Shown piece after piece: positions 6,783 to 14,388 of a DNA stretch of 27,800 nt. The stretch is from Microcoleus asticus IPMA8. Lineage in GTDB: Bacteria; Cyanobacteriota; Cyanobacteriia; Cyanobacteriales; Microcoleaceae. The first letter of the stretch is position 1. Every line of letters starts with the position of its first letter. Made by a program: the position numbers and the translations under genes. The stretch spans positions 1 through 27,800 of the forward strand of contig NZ_SRRZ01000103.1 in NCBI RefSeq assembly GCF_013179805.1, in the 5' to 3' direction. The notes under the pieces were generated by a model. The model was not told the origin of the DNA. It saw only the letters and a list, made by a program, of their open reading frames with translations, and searched no databases.

Positions 6783-8363
6783 CTACCTATCATTATTACG
6801 TGACGGTCCGAACAGATCTGTTACCCCATTTCTCAACTGCTCAAAGAACAGAATAAATCCCAAAGTATCCCGGAATGGTCGAGTAAAAGTATTGATTACA
6901 TAACCAATGCGCTCTACCAAATTCCTACCAATCACAATCACATCATTATCTTCGAGCATCGGGTTCTGAGAAACATTGCCCTCCAAAGCAGCTTTAGCAT
7001 CTATCGAACGGTTGATTGCTCTACCTTGCTTTTCGTCGAACCGAATCAGGGCTATTTTCCGCAAGTCAGCAAGATTAACAGGCAAGTTGTTGAGAGCATC
7101 CAAAAACCTGCTGCCATTTTCTACGTAGAACGAGGTCAAACCACCACTAGCGTAACTCAAAACTCGAACGTAGATCCTCGGCTTAATCAGAGTAGACCGC
7201 GAAACAAGAGCTTTGTCGTAGTCTAGGTTTTTGGTACTAGCGTCCAATTCCGGGATGACAATCACATCTCCCGATGCTAAAGGAAAATCGAACAAATCGT
7301 TAGCGTTTGCTAGGGGAGTGTAGAGGTCGATTGGTTCCTCCACCGACGAGCCGTCCATCAGCGTCCGCCGCACTCGCACCTCCCGCAAATCGGCTTTTCC
7401 CGTGACTCCCCCCGCAATCACCAAAGCAGCCGAAATTCGACCAGAACCCGCCGGAAGCGTGTAAAAACCCGGTTTGCTGACTTCTCCGGTCACAGTGATT
7501 TGGATGGGGACAGCGGCAGCAGCTAGGCTGTACCTGGATGCTAAATCTTGATCGGATTTGCGATCGGGCGTAACCTGTTTATACGGTACGACGATCGCAT
7601 CTCCATCTTCCAAACGCAAATCCGGCGGAGCAATACCAGTTTGCAGCGGTGTCAAAATATCAACAACTTGCTCCGCGACAGCACCTCCCGGCAGAGTCCG
7701 CCGCACCCGCACCGCCCGCAGTTCCGCCGTAGGAGTAGTCCCAGCAGCAGCCGCCAGAGCCGCAGGAAGCTGGGGGGTTTGCAGCGGATAAAAACCCGGT
7801 CTGGCAACTTCCCCCGTCACCGTTACCACTACGGGGCGCTGAACCAGCAAAGCAGCCGAGACTTGAGGATTTTTGATAAATTGGCCAAAGCGCTCCCGGA
7901 GGCGCTGCTGTGATTCTTCGACAGTAAGACCGCGCACATTTACTGTTCCGATTAGCGGCAGTACAATTACCCCTTCAGGGCTGATTGCACCCGTAAAACC
8001 TAGCTCTGGGAAGCGCTGAACTTGAACAGAAATCTGGTCTCCCGGGCCCAGGCGGTAGGGTCGATTCCGAAAAGCTGGGTTAATATCCCGGTTGAAATTC
8101 GCAGGCGGCGGTGGCGGTACGCGCAATGGCGGTGGCGGCACGAGTCGCGGGGAACTAGGAGCAACAGATTGAGCTAAAGCAATTTCCGAAAAAATTTTGT
8201 TGTTAAAGCCCCATAATACAGCAGCAAAAGATAGAGTCCAAGCAGTTGAATACCAGCCTGCCAAGCAAACAGCGACGCGATTTTTAATTGTGGATTTTAC
8301 TGGCATTTTGAGAGGATTAAAAACATAAATATTTTGAATAATTAGCTGAGTTTTAAGTTTCAT
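6783..8363 (-). CDS. Wza-like polysaccharide export protein with SLBB domains
   Basis: A 526-residue secreted protein of the polysaccharide export family (outer-membrane auxiliary). A hydrophobic segment near residues 41-65 acts as signal or anchor. A proline-rich linker (LVPPPPLRVPPPPP) follows, then the Poly_export domain at about 100-180 with YRLGPGDQISVQV, and at least two SLBB domains recognised by repeated TVTGEVxxPGFY (from about 180 and 288), with a more divergent third later. The family forms the export channel working with Wzc-type co-polymerases; the Wzc-like gene is the next gene downstream, 158 bases away. The start is uncertain: ATG 8363 and ATG 8306 both lack a clear Shine-Dalgarno, and the later one would place the hydrophobic stretch closer to the N-terminus, as is usual for a signal peptide. 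Confidence 0.87.
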   Translation of the reverse strand: MKLKTQLIIQNIYVFNPLKMPVKSTIKNRVAVCLAGWYSTAWTLSFAAVLWGFNNKIFSEIALAQSVAPSSPRLVPPPPLRVPPPPPANFNRDINPAFRNRPYRLGPGDQISVQVQRFPELGFTGAISPEGVIVLPLIGTVNVRGLTVEESQQRLRERFGQFIKNPQVSAALLVQRPVVVTVTGEVARPGFYPLQTPQLPAALAAAAGTTPTAELRAVRVRRTLPGGAVAEQVVDILTPLQTGIAPPDLRLEDGDAIVVPYKQVTPDRKSDQDLASRYSLAAAAVPIQITVTGEVSKPGFYTLPAGSGRISAALVIAGGVTGKADLREVRVRRTLMDGSSVEEPIDLYTPLANANDLFDFPLASGDVIVIPELDASTKNLDYDKALVSRSTLIKPRIYVRVLSYASGGLTSFYVENGSRFLDALNNLPVNLADLRKIALIRFDEKQGRAINRSIDAKAALEGNVSQNPMLEDNDVIVIGRNLVERIGYVINTFTRPFRDTLGFILFFEQLRNGVTDLFGPSRNNDR

Positions 8364-8401
8364 CTAAATAGAGCGACGCGAAAAAAAAATAAGATATTTT
8401 A

Positions 8402-8459
8402 GGGGCGGGTTGAAGCCGGATATTTACTAGGAGGCCGTTTATTGTGGCAAAACCCGCCC
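8402..8459 (-). terminator. Long-loop GC-rich hairpin between exosortase and export genes
   Basis: GGGCGGGTT (8403-8411) pairs with AACCCGCCC (8451-8459) across a 39-base loop. On the minus strand the second arm is followed by A/T-rich sequence including a run of nine T. It lies after the cyanoexosortase-associated gene and before the export gene, so it may end or attenuate the exosortase transcript. Confidence 0.35.
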
Positions 8460-8492
8460 ACCCCGTAGACCGATTTATTTGCACCTAGCTAC

Positions 8493-9212
8493 TTACTCAA
8501 AGCGAAAAGTTTCTGCCATTAATTGAGCCTGTACAATTTCGCCGAGAGATTCGAGCAAGGGTTGAGCTCTGTTAATGTCGCCCTGCGGTTGAATGGGAAG
8601 GATGATACTGACAGCAACCCAAGAGGCGCGGCGGTTCGACAGTCTAGCAATGCTGTCTTCCCAAAACCAGCGGCTGGTTGTTGGAGAACCTCCGTTAGGC
8701 CAAGCGTACCACTGCATGACAGCAAAAGTTTGTTGGGGAGTCCAGCTTCGGAAAAACCGGGTCTCTACATTAGGCGGTGGCTGGTCGTGTATTGGCGCTA
8801 CTTTAACTGTAAACCTCAGAGTGCGATGAGAATCTGTTTGCCACCGGTGAAATCCATCGAGGTCTAGCCATTCTACTTGAGGCTGGTTTTTGGGGCTATT
8901 TTGAGGCAACAGCAATAAAATAGCAATTGTTCGATCGTTTTTAATTTCTTCAACTAACCATCTGTGACCGCCAATTTGGACGTTATTCTGGACGCGGATC
9001 ACCTGCCACCCGGGAATTGTCATCCCATTTTGGCGCAAACTTTTCAATTGATTGAGGTTGGCAACTGGTGGCGGGTTTGTCCAAGGCCACCTTCCTGTCC
9101 CGTAGCCCGGAATTGCTACTGCCCCAACTAATACCAGCAAAAACACCAGTACCATAATTTTAGATAATTGATACCGCCGCAGTAGTTTCCGTGCTGAAAT
9201 CATCTGTTTCAT
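8493..9212 (-). CDS. Cyanoexosortase B-associated protein
   Basis: A 239-residue protein. The start at 9212 is fixed by a TAATG overlap: its ATG shares one base with the stop of the exosortase gene, so translation is probably coupled. A longer frame to 9323 lies inside the exosortase gene. Seen: a basic N-terminus (ARKLLRRYQ), a single membrane segment at about 17-36 (MVLVFLLVLVGAVAIPG), then a soluble domain with GWQVIRVQNN, VEWLDLDGF and a Trp-rich TFAVMQWYAWPNGG segment. The position and this architecture match the EpsI-like proteins that accompany exosortases; in cyanobacteria they form a dedicated associated family. It probably faces the periplasm and assists processing of PEP-CTERM-type proteins. 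The biochemical role is unknown. Confidence 0.8.
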   Translation of the reverse strand: MKQMISARKLLRRYQLSKIMVLVFLLVLVGAVAIPGYGTGRWPWTNPPPVANLNQLKSLRQNGMTIPGWQVIRVQNNVQIGGHRWLVEEIKNDRTIAILLLLPQNSPKNQPQVEWLDLDGFHRWQTDSHRTLRFTVKVAPIHDQPPPNVETRFFRSWTPQQTFAVMQWYAWPNGGSPTTSRWFWEDSIARLSNRRASWVAVSIILPIQPQGDINRAQPLLESLGEIVQAQLMAETFRFE

Positions 9213-10087
9213 TAATTGCCAGACTTGCTTGGGAAATACTTTTCTACCCCGTTGAGGAGAAGTACCAATAAGCCTAGTATACAAGCAGAATACAAGTCTC
9301 CGCCCCATCCGGCGTGCAGCCAAGTAAAAAGCCCCTCTCTCTCGGTTCCGTGAAAGTAAGTTAGCAAAGTGTTGCGGAAAATGTTGGAAGTGATGCTAAT
9401 GATAGATGTACTAACTAAAAACAAAAGGCTTCTTTTATGGGAACTCCAAACTCCTGTCCAATCCAGCAGCATTAGGCTGACGTAAAGACTGGTAAACAGC
9501 ATTTTTAAGCCTGCACAGTGAGGAGCAACTTCTACAATGCGATCGTTTACGTAGAGATAAATTGTTTCCACTCTGACGTTGAGACCAACCTTAATTAATA
9601 TCAAGCCTGATGTTTCAGCAATGAATTGCTGCAACGGCAAGGCGTAGGGTTCTATGAGGTAAGGAATGTGGTTTGGTGAGGCGAGAAATACGAATAAAAG
9701 CGGCATCCCCTGCAATTGCAAGCCGGGAATTCCTTTTAAAGATAAGCAAATGCTGACTAGCATTACGGGAAAGGATAAATTTACTAAATCGCTCAAGCGA
9801 CTCAGATAAAAAAGGGTGGCTAGTACCAGCAAAAAGCCTCCCAAAGGATGCGGTGAGTTGGGCAACCGGCGCCAGCACTTTCGGTTCATCCAAGCAATAT
9901 AAGCTGCGTAGGGCAAACCAATTAGTCCGTGGCTGAAATATTCGTGTTCGATGCTGATATTTTTGTTGAGCCAGCCGTCGTACCAGTGTAATAGCAGGGG
10001 GGCGTACAGCAGCACTAGGAGTACCGCGATACCTTCCCCCAGGAGGTATCGCTTGAAAACAATGCGAATTCGGCGCTGGATGTGCAT
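9212..10087 (-). CDS. Cyanoexosortase B-like transpeptidase/protease
   Basis: A 291-residue multi-pass membrane protein of the exosortase family, which cleaves proteins carrying a C-terminal PEP-CTERM-type signal and probably transfers them to a surface glycan. The three catalytic residues are in place: Cys191 in VAPHCAGLK, Arg238 in NIFRNT, His258 in WLHAGWGGD. The EHEYFSHG motif (47-54) near the first loop is also typical. About eight hydrophobic segments are visible. ATG 10087 is preferred; the frame continues to a TTG at 10126, and neither has a clear Shine-Dalgarno. The gene is followed with a one-base overlap by its associated protein, and the export genes lie downstream, as expected for exosortase loci linked to exopolysaccharide. 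No PEP-CTERM substrate is seen in the window. Confidence 0.88.
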   Translation of the reverse strand: MHIQRRIRIVFKRYLLGEGIAVLLVLLYAPLLLHWYDGWLNKNISIEHEYFSHGLIGLPYAAYIAWMNRKCWRRLPNSPHPLGGFLLVLATLFYLSRLSDLVNLSFPVMLVSICLSLKGIPGLQLQGMPLLFVFLASPNHIPYLIEPYALPLQQFIAETSGLILIKVGLNVRVETIYLYVNDRIVEVAPHCAGLKMLFTSLYVSLMLLDWTGVWSSHKRSLLFLVSTSIISITSNIFRNTLLTYFHGTEREGLFTWLHAGWGGDLYSACILGLLVLLLNGVEKYFPSKSGN

Positions 10088-10236
10088 GGTTTGAGAAGTT
10101 TTGAGGTTGCCGCGCTGGATTCGCAACGGTGTGGGGTTTTGAACTGTCAGTTAAAGAATTGTTAATTTCCCACAAAAACGCTTTGAGAACCGCACCTTAC
10201 TGCTTGAAACACCTGCAGCATAAGTTTTACGAACAG

Positions 10237-11376
10237 TTAGCAATTCAATGATAGTACGATCGCCCGAACAACTTGCTCGATCTGAGTATTGCTCAATCCG
10301 GGATACATTGGCAATGATAAAATTTGTTGGCACAGGGTTTCGGCGCGGGGGAAGTCGCCCCGATTGCCTAAGTTTTGGTAGGCGGGTTGCAGGTGACAAG
10401 GTACGGGATAGTGTATACCTGTTTGAATGCCGTTTTGGGCGAGTTTTTCCTGAAGGGTGTTGCGGTCGATCGAGCTTTCCTCAGTAATTTGGATAACATA
10501 TAGGTGATAAATGTGACCGCTGCTGCTGTGGTTGGCGATCGGTACAATACCTTTGTTTTTCAAGGGTTCTAGTAGAGTATTGTAGTGTTGGGCGGCGTCG
10601 GTGCGATCGCAATTCCATTTTTCTAAATAAGGCAATTTAACATTGAGCACGGCCGCTTGCAAATTGTCGAGGCGGCTGTTGGTGCCAATTTCTGTGTGTA
10701 AATATTTGCTTTGTGCTCCGTAATTGCGGAGAGTTCGCATTTTTTCTGCGAGCTCTGCATCGTTAGTAATTAACATCCCGCCGTCGCCAAAAGCACCGAG
10801 GTTTTTGCTGGGATAAAAGCTGAATGCTGCTGCTTTCCCAATGGAACCCGCGCGGTATCCTTCTCTTTCGGCTAAGTGCGCTTGGGCGGCATCTTCAAAT
10901 ACGATCAAATCGTGGCGCTTCGCAAAATCTAAAAGCTGCCGGGGCGATACCATTTGACCGTAGAGGTGTACGGGGATAATTGCTTTAGTTTTTGAGGTAA
11001 CTGCTGTTTCGGCTGCTGTAAGGTCAATCAGGGCAGTTTCCGGGTCGCAATCTACAAGAATAGGTATAGCTTTGGCTTCTAGGACGGCGATCGCGGTGGC
11101 GATAAAAGTGTTAGCGGGCATGATAATTTCGTCGCCCGGATTAATGCCGCAAGCTTGGAGTCCCAGAGCGATCGCATCAGTTCCGCAAGCCACTCCTACG
11201 CCGTATTTTACTCCAGAAGCTGCTGCAAATGCTGTTTCAAATTCCGCGAGTGCTTGACCTAAAATAAAGTCTCCTTTCTGGATAATTTTTCCAATTTCTG
11301 CTGCTATTTGCGATTGGATTGGTTGGTGTTGCAAGGAAAAGTTTACAAACGGAACTTTGGGCGGGCGGTTACTCAT
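10237..11376 (-). CDS. DegT/DnrJ/EryC1-family PLP-dependent sugar aminotransferase
   Basis: A 379-residue aminotransferase of the family that aminates nucleotide-linked keto-sugars for surface polysaccharides. Visible: the N-terminal VPFVNFSLQHQPI start typical of the family, the cofactor-binding segment ACGTDAIALGL (64-74), Asp162 in FEDAAQAH for the pyridine nitrogen, and the Schiff-base Lys191 in FYPSKNLGAFGDGG. The segment TGIHYPVPCHLQPAY near the C-terminus is also conserved in this family. The length is normal. The exact sugar substrate cannot be read from the sequence. It is the first gene of the minus-strand surface block and lies 149 bases before the exosortase gene, which fits a role in the glycan exported by the neighbouring Wza/Wzc-like proteins. 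No clear Shine-Dalgarno is seen before the ATG. Confidence 0.9.
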   Translation of the reverse strand: MSNRPPKVPFVNFSLQHQPIQSQIAAEIGKIIQKGDFILGQALAEFETAFAAASGVKYGVGVACGTDAIALGLQACGINPGDEIIMPANTFIATAIAVLEAKAIPILVDCDPETALIDLTAAETAVTSKTKAIIPVHLYGQMVSPRQLLDFAKRHDLIVFEDAAQAHLAEREGYRAGSIGKAAAFSFYPSKNLGAFGDGGMLITNDAELAEKMRTLRNYGAQSKYLHTEIGTNSRLDNLQAAVLNVKLPYLEKWNCDRTDAAQHYNTLLEPLKNKGIVPIANHSSSGHIYHLYVIQITEESSIDRNTLQEKLAQNGIQTGIHYPVPCHLQPAYQNLGNRGDFPRAETLCQQILSLPMYPGLSNTQIEQVVRAIVLSLNC

Positions 11377-11433
11377 AAACTATCGAGGCATAATTCTTTA
11401 TATTAACATTTTAGTGCGGATAGCATTTAAAAT

Positions 11434-11454
11434 ATTTTAACCGCAGAGGGCGCA
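11434..11454. repeat. Common cyanobacterial spacer motif (AACCGCAGAGGGCGCAGAG)
   Basis: This short C/G/A-rich stretch resembles the CGCAGA-type repeats scattered in spacers of many filamentous cyanobacteria. A related minus-strand copy (AACCGCAGATGCACCCAGAT) lies at about 14865-14886. It is recognised from memory only. Confidence 0.4.
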
Positions 11455-11538
11455 GAGTAAAACAGGGAAAAGGGAGATTTTTTACGGAATAGCTGCGCTT
11501 CACGTACTTTTTTGTGAGTAATCAAATAAATGAAACAG

Positions 11539-11634
11539 GACTTACGCAAAAACCCGGTTTTGTTACGTTATTTGGTCATCCGATATCGAATGTGACAACG
11601 ATAAACCGGGTTTTTTTGCTCTCTTTCGTAAGTC
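11539..11634. mobile_element. MITE-like palindromic element
   Basis: GACTTACG (11539-11546) is matched by CGTAAGTC (11627-11634). Inside these ends, AAACCCGGTTT (11550-11560) pairs with AAACCGGGTTT (11603-11613). The whole 96-base unit is a near-palindrome with no coding capacity, lying in a divergent promoter region where no upstream gene needs a terminator. The GACTTACGCA end resembles terminal inverted repeats of cyanobacterial insertion sequences, from memory. No target-site duplication is obvious. Confidence 0.55.
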
Positions 11635-11692
11635 ATGTGAAAGTTTTTCGGTAAGATAGAAACAGATAATTTTGCAGCAAGCAATCGCAATC

Positions 11693-12730
11693 ATGGAATA
11701 CAAAAAACTCGGCGACAGCGACTTATCAGTATCTGAAATCTGTTTGGGTACGATGACTTACGGCCAGCAGAACACCGTTGTAGAAGCGGCCCAACAGCTC
11801 GATTTTGCGATCGATAAAGGCATCAACTTTATCGATACGGCAGAAATGTATCCCGTCCCTGGAAAACCGGAAACTCAGGGTAAAACAGAGGAATATATCG
11901 GCGAATGGTTGGCGAAGCAGCAGCGGGATAAAGTCATTATAGCTACTAAAGTTGCGGGGAGAAGCACTCGATTAAAGTGGATTCGGGAAGGGAAAAATCA
12001 GATCGATCGCCCAAATGTCGAAAAAGCCCTGAATGACAGCCTGAAGCGCTTGCAAACTGACTACATCGACCTGTATCAGATCCACTGGCCCGATCGCTAC
12101 GTGCCGCTATTTGGTGCGCCGGATTACGACATCGCCCAAGAGCACGAAACAGTGCCGATTTTGGAACAGTTAGAGGTATTTGCTGACTTAATCAAAGCTG
12201 GGAAAATCCGCTATTTGGGTTTGAGTAACGAGACGCCTTGGGGAGTTTGCGAGTTTTGCACCTTGGCGGAAAAACACGGATTGCCGAAAGTTGTTTCGAT
12301 TCAGAATGCTTTCAGTTTGAGCAATCGGACATTTCACCTAAATTTAGCAGAAACTTGCCGTTTTAAGAATGTGGGATTGATGGCTTACAGTCCTTTGGGG
12401 TTTGGGCTGTTAACGGGTAAATACTTGAATGGAATTCCCGAAAATTCTAGGTTGGCTTTATTTGCGGGATTTGGTCAGCGTTACGATAAAACTAATCTGA
12501 ATGATGCCGTGAAAGCGTATGTTGAGATTGCGGCCAAACATGGGATAAGTCCGGCGCAGATGGCTTTGGCGTATGTGCGATCGCGCTGGTTTGTAACTAG
12601 CACAATTATCGGTGCAACCAGTCTCGAACAGTTGGAGGAAAATATCGGTAGTTTGGAGGTGAATTTGGATAAGGAGATCATAGCGGAAATCGATGCGGTG
12701 CACGCTAAGTATCCCAATCCGACACCGTAA
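11693..12730 (+). CDS. tas: Aldo/keto reductase, Tas-like
   Basis: A 345-residue NADPH-dependent aldo/keto reductase. It aligns from end to end, from memory, with E. coli Tas (346 residues), sharing LGTMTYGQQN, AEMYPVPGKPETQGKTE, SLKRLQTDYIDLYQIHWP, GKIRYLGLSNET and a C-terminal AEIDAVHAKY. The catalytic tetrad Asp48, Tyr53, Lys86 and His131 is complete. The cytoplasmic enzyme reduces carbonyl compounds; the physiological substrate of Tas is not firmly known. ATG 11693 is chosen over a TTG seven codons upstream because it matches the Tas N-terminus. No strong Shine-Dalgarno is visible. The gene is monocistronic and divergent from the aminotransferase gene. Confidence 0.9.
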   Translation: MEYKKLGDSDLSVSEICLGTMTYGQQNTVVEAAQQLDFAIDKGINFIDTAEMYPVPGKPETQGKTEEYIGEWLAKQQRDKVIIATKVAGRSTRLKWIREGKNQIDRPNVEKALNDSLKRLQTDYIDLYQIHWPDRYVPLFGAPDYDIAQEHETVPILEQLEVFADLIKAGKIRYLGLSNETPWGVCEFCTLAEKHGLPKVVSIQNAFSLSNRTFHLNLAETCRFKNVGLMAYSPLGFGLLTGKYLNGIPENSRLALFAGFGQRYDKTNLNDAVKAYVEIAAKHGISPAQMALAYVRSRWFVTSTIIGATSLEQLEENIGSLEVNLDKEIIAEIDAVHAKYPNPTP

Positions 12731-12738
12731 GTTTATTA

Positions 12739-12788
12739 GTAGGTTGGGTTGAGCTAACGAACCCTACGTTTCACTTCGCCCAACTTAC
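12739..12788. repeat. Short spacer repeat (GTAGGTTGGGTTGAG type)
   Basis: GGTTGGGTTGAG, then CGAACCCTAC and CGCCCAACTTACC, form an imperfect palindrome of a kind recurrent in cyanobacterial spacers (from memory). It lies after the aldo/keto reductase stop and could act as a weak terminator. Confidence 0.4.
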
Positions 12789-12833
12789 CGCTTTTTTATA
12801 TGATGTATGTTGTACCAATAAAAAAATACCAAA

Positions 12834-13283
12834 GTGGCAGAAATTATAGAACAGGATATAATAGATTCAAGCGTAGAAGTTGGCAGCGGCTGTGAATGGA
12901 CAGGTAGAGGAACAGAACCCCAATGGAACAATCCTAAATCAACGAAAGCTTACGACCATATTGCTCGTCATCACGGCCCCCAACTTAAACCCCATGAACT
13001 TATGGGAAGAGCTGCAAGCACTAAAGATGACCAAGGACAATGGCTAAATTCAGAGGATTGGATAATAGCTGAGCAATTAGTACCTAAATATCGAGGTCAA
13101 TACATCATTGAGTTTCAGCGTCCTATTGGTAGAGTTTACCATCCCAATCGAACTATAACTGAAAACGTTAGTCGCGCTTTTATTCAAAGGAATATTGATG
13201 GAACTCTGAATTGTGGTTATCCTATAGTAGATGGGGTAATTCTACGAAAATTTAATAGGAGTAGGAGTAGCAGCGATGAATAG
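12834..13283 (+). CDS. Candidate toxin tip (polymorphic-toxin C-terminal domain-like), second locus
   Basis: A 149-residue protein from a GTG codon, with an in-frame stop five codons upstream and no good ribosome site. It may be a remnant of a longer toxin or a free-standing effector. Motifs seen: TKAYDHIARHHGPQLKP, MGRAAS, a QGQWLNSEDWIIAEQ segment, then IIEFQRPIGRVYH and IDGTLNCGYPI. The conserved His residues followed by a Gly-Gln-Trp segment and a GRVY strand look like the C-terminal nuclease-like domains of polymorphic toxins. I cannot name the family. The stop overlaps the next gene by eight bases, and that gene is an acidic protein of immunity-like size. The toxin role is inferred from this pairing. 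Confidence 0.5.
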   Translation: MAEIIEQDIIDSSVEVGSGCEWTGRGTEPQWNNPKSTKAYDHIARHHGPQLKPHELMGRAASTKDDQGQWLNSEDWIIAEQLVPKYRGQYIIEFQRPIGRVYHPNRTITENVSRAFIQRNIDGTLNCGYPIVDGVILRKFNRSRSSSDE

Positions 13284-13800
13284 CAGTCAAAAATTTAATT
13301 TTAAATTAGCCGAGCGTTTCTTAGAAAACTACGCAGAGCCTCCTGAAGATCCATTGGGAGAGCTTTCTCATTTTGAAATGGGATGGCGAAGTTTCTGCTT
13401 TGAATTCGACCATAAAGTTTTAATAGAAATAGGTGAGGAGAAAATAGAGGTATTTTTAGATTTAGATATTTCCATGATGATAGAGAATAACTTTCCACAG
13501 GAAATTGCTAAGCTATCGCAAGGTCAAAAAATATCAATAGATTTTCCTGAGAGTTGGTTCATGATTAGGTTGCTTCCCAGGGACGATCGCATTAGCTGTA
13601 CTTTGAGGAAGTTTGGAACTTCCTGCTGGGAAAAGCATTTTGATTTCGATCGCACTCAAGTATTAGATGTGCTGAGAGGTTTTCTTGAGGAAGTGATGCA
13701 GCTAGCTGTAGATAAAGGTTACATCACGTTGGAAGAGAAGGAGGAATTTATTCGTCCGGCTTTTGCTAGCAGTACGGATGCTGTGGTATTAGGCAAGTAG
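13276..13800 (+). CDS. Candidate immunity protein for the 12834 gene
   Basis: A 174-residue acidic protein. ATG 13276 has AGGAG eight bases upstream, inside the end of the preceding gene, and the frames overlap by eight bases, implying translational coupling. Seen: alternating short strands (VLIEIGEEKIEVFLDLDI, KISIDFPESWFMIRLL, DRISCTLRKFG) and a C-terminal helix (VLDVLRGFLEEVMQLAVDKGYI). There is no signal peptide or membrane segment, so it should act in the cytoplasm. The family is not recognised. The immunity role is inferred only from its acidity, size and coupling to a toxin-tip-like gene. Confidence 0.55.
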   Translation: MNSSQKFNFKLAERFLENYAEPPEDPLGELSHFEMGWRSFCFEFDHKVLIEIGEEKIEVFLDLDISMMIENNFPQEIAKLSQGQKISIDFPESWFMIRLLPRDDRISCTLRKFGTSCWEKHFDFDRTQVLDVLRGFLEEVMQLAVDKGYITLEEKEEFIRPAFASSTDAVVLGK

Positions 13801-13919
13801 TTGGTTGGGGTGGTGTTTTCGGCGATCGACCTTGTTTTTATATTTCTGAAACCCTTGCCCTATCTGCCCGCAATCAATTCACTCACGTTTCAATTCTTAA
13901 TAGAGATTTAGGTTAATTG

Positions 13920-14089
13920 TGGCATCCATTTTGCCCATAGCCCGGTATACCGCGCTATTCAAGCCTATTAGATTAAAGCGGCATCGGATGTCGGCAAATT
14001 GAGGTTGAGTTGGCATCCACTTTACCCATAGCCCCGTATATGCGGTTATTCAAGCGTATTAGATTAAAGTGGCATCGGATGTGGGCAAT
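13920..14089. repeat. Tandem repeat, two imperfect copies of 79 bp, period 91
   Basis: Copy one (13920-13998) and copy two (14011-14089) share the order TGGCATCCA, CCCATAGCCC, TATTCAAGC, TATTAGATTAAAG and GGCATCGGATGT, with scattered single-base changes. Each carries a small palindrome (CGGTATACCG in the first, CCGTATATGCGG in the second) whose pairing is kept although the bases differ. No reading frame crosses both copies. Confidence 0.85.
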
Positions 14090-14139
14090 CGGATGTTTAA
14101 ATCTCCGTAATAAAGGAAACAAACGGTCTTATTGCTCGC

Positions 14140-14168
14140 TTGACAATTCAACGAACGAGTGGTAAATT
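14140..14168 (+). promoter_or_regulatory. Sigma70-type promoter-like site
   Basis: TTGACA (14140-14145) is followed after exactly 17 bases by TAAATT (14163-14168), and a second A/T-rich hexamer TAAAAT lies eight bases further. A transcript from here would carry about 210 bases of hairpin-rich leader before the ATG at 14389. Prediction by eye only. Confidence 0.4.
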
Positions 14169-14274
14169 CTTAAAATACAAGCTCAAACAAAACTTCCTCA
14201 CATTCCCAAGTGTAAGAAAGACAACGCTTTAATGTCTTGTAGTTTTTGCAATAGCAAATCATATCTGATACGGA

Positions 14275-14362
14275 AAAGGCCCGCCTGAAGTAACGATTCA
14301 GACAGAGGCCTTGCTTTAGCTAGCAAACTCACGGTGGTTTGACATCTCAACTTCAGACCACC
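14275..14362 (+). ncRNA. Candidate structured leader or small RNA
   Basis: Consecutive hairpins: AAGGCC (14276-14281) with GGCCTT (14307-14312), enclosing CTGAA (14285-14289) with TTCAG (14297-14301); then GGTGGTTTG (14333-14341) with CAGACCACC (14354-14362), one wobble pair, 12-base loop. They lie downstream of the promoter-like site and before the coiled-coil gene. No known RNA family is recognised, so this is only a candidate. Confidence 0.35.
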
Positions 14363-14388
14363 ACAAGTTAACGTAACTTTTGAAATAT

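Larger units (their letters stand above)
13801..14388. other. Large noncoding region with repeat, promoter-like site and hairpins
   Basis: About 590 bases without a convincing gene. In order it holds a 91-bp-period tandem repeat (13920-14089), a promoter-like TTGACA/TAAATT pair (14140-14168) and hairpins up to the start of the coiled-coil ORF. A minus-strand open frame of 70 residues at 14198-14410 was judged not to be a gene. Confidence 0.6.

Noticed and set aside
9615..10175. Minus-strand open frame of 186 residues overlapping the exosortase gene
   Set aside because: The other frame encodes a full exosortase with its three catalytic residues; this one has no recognisable motif.
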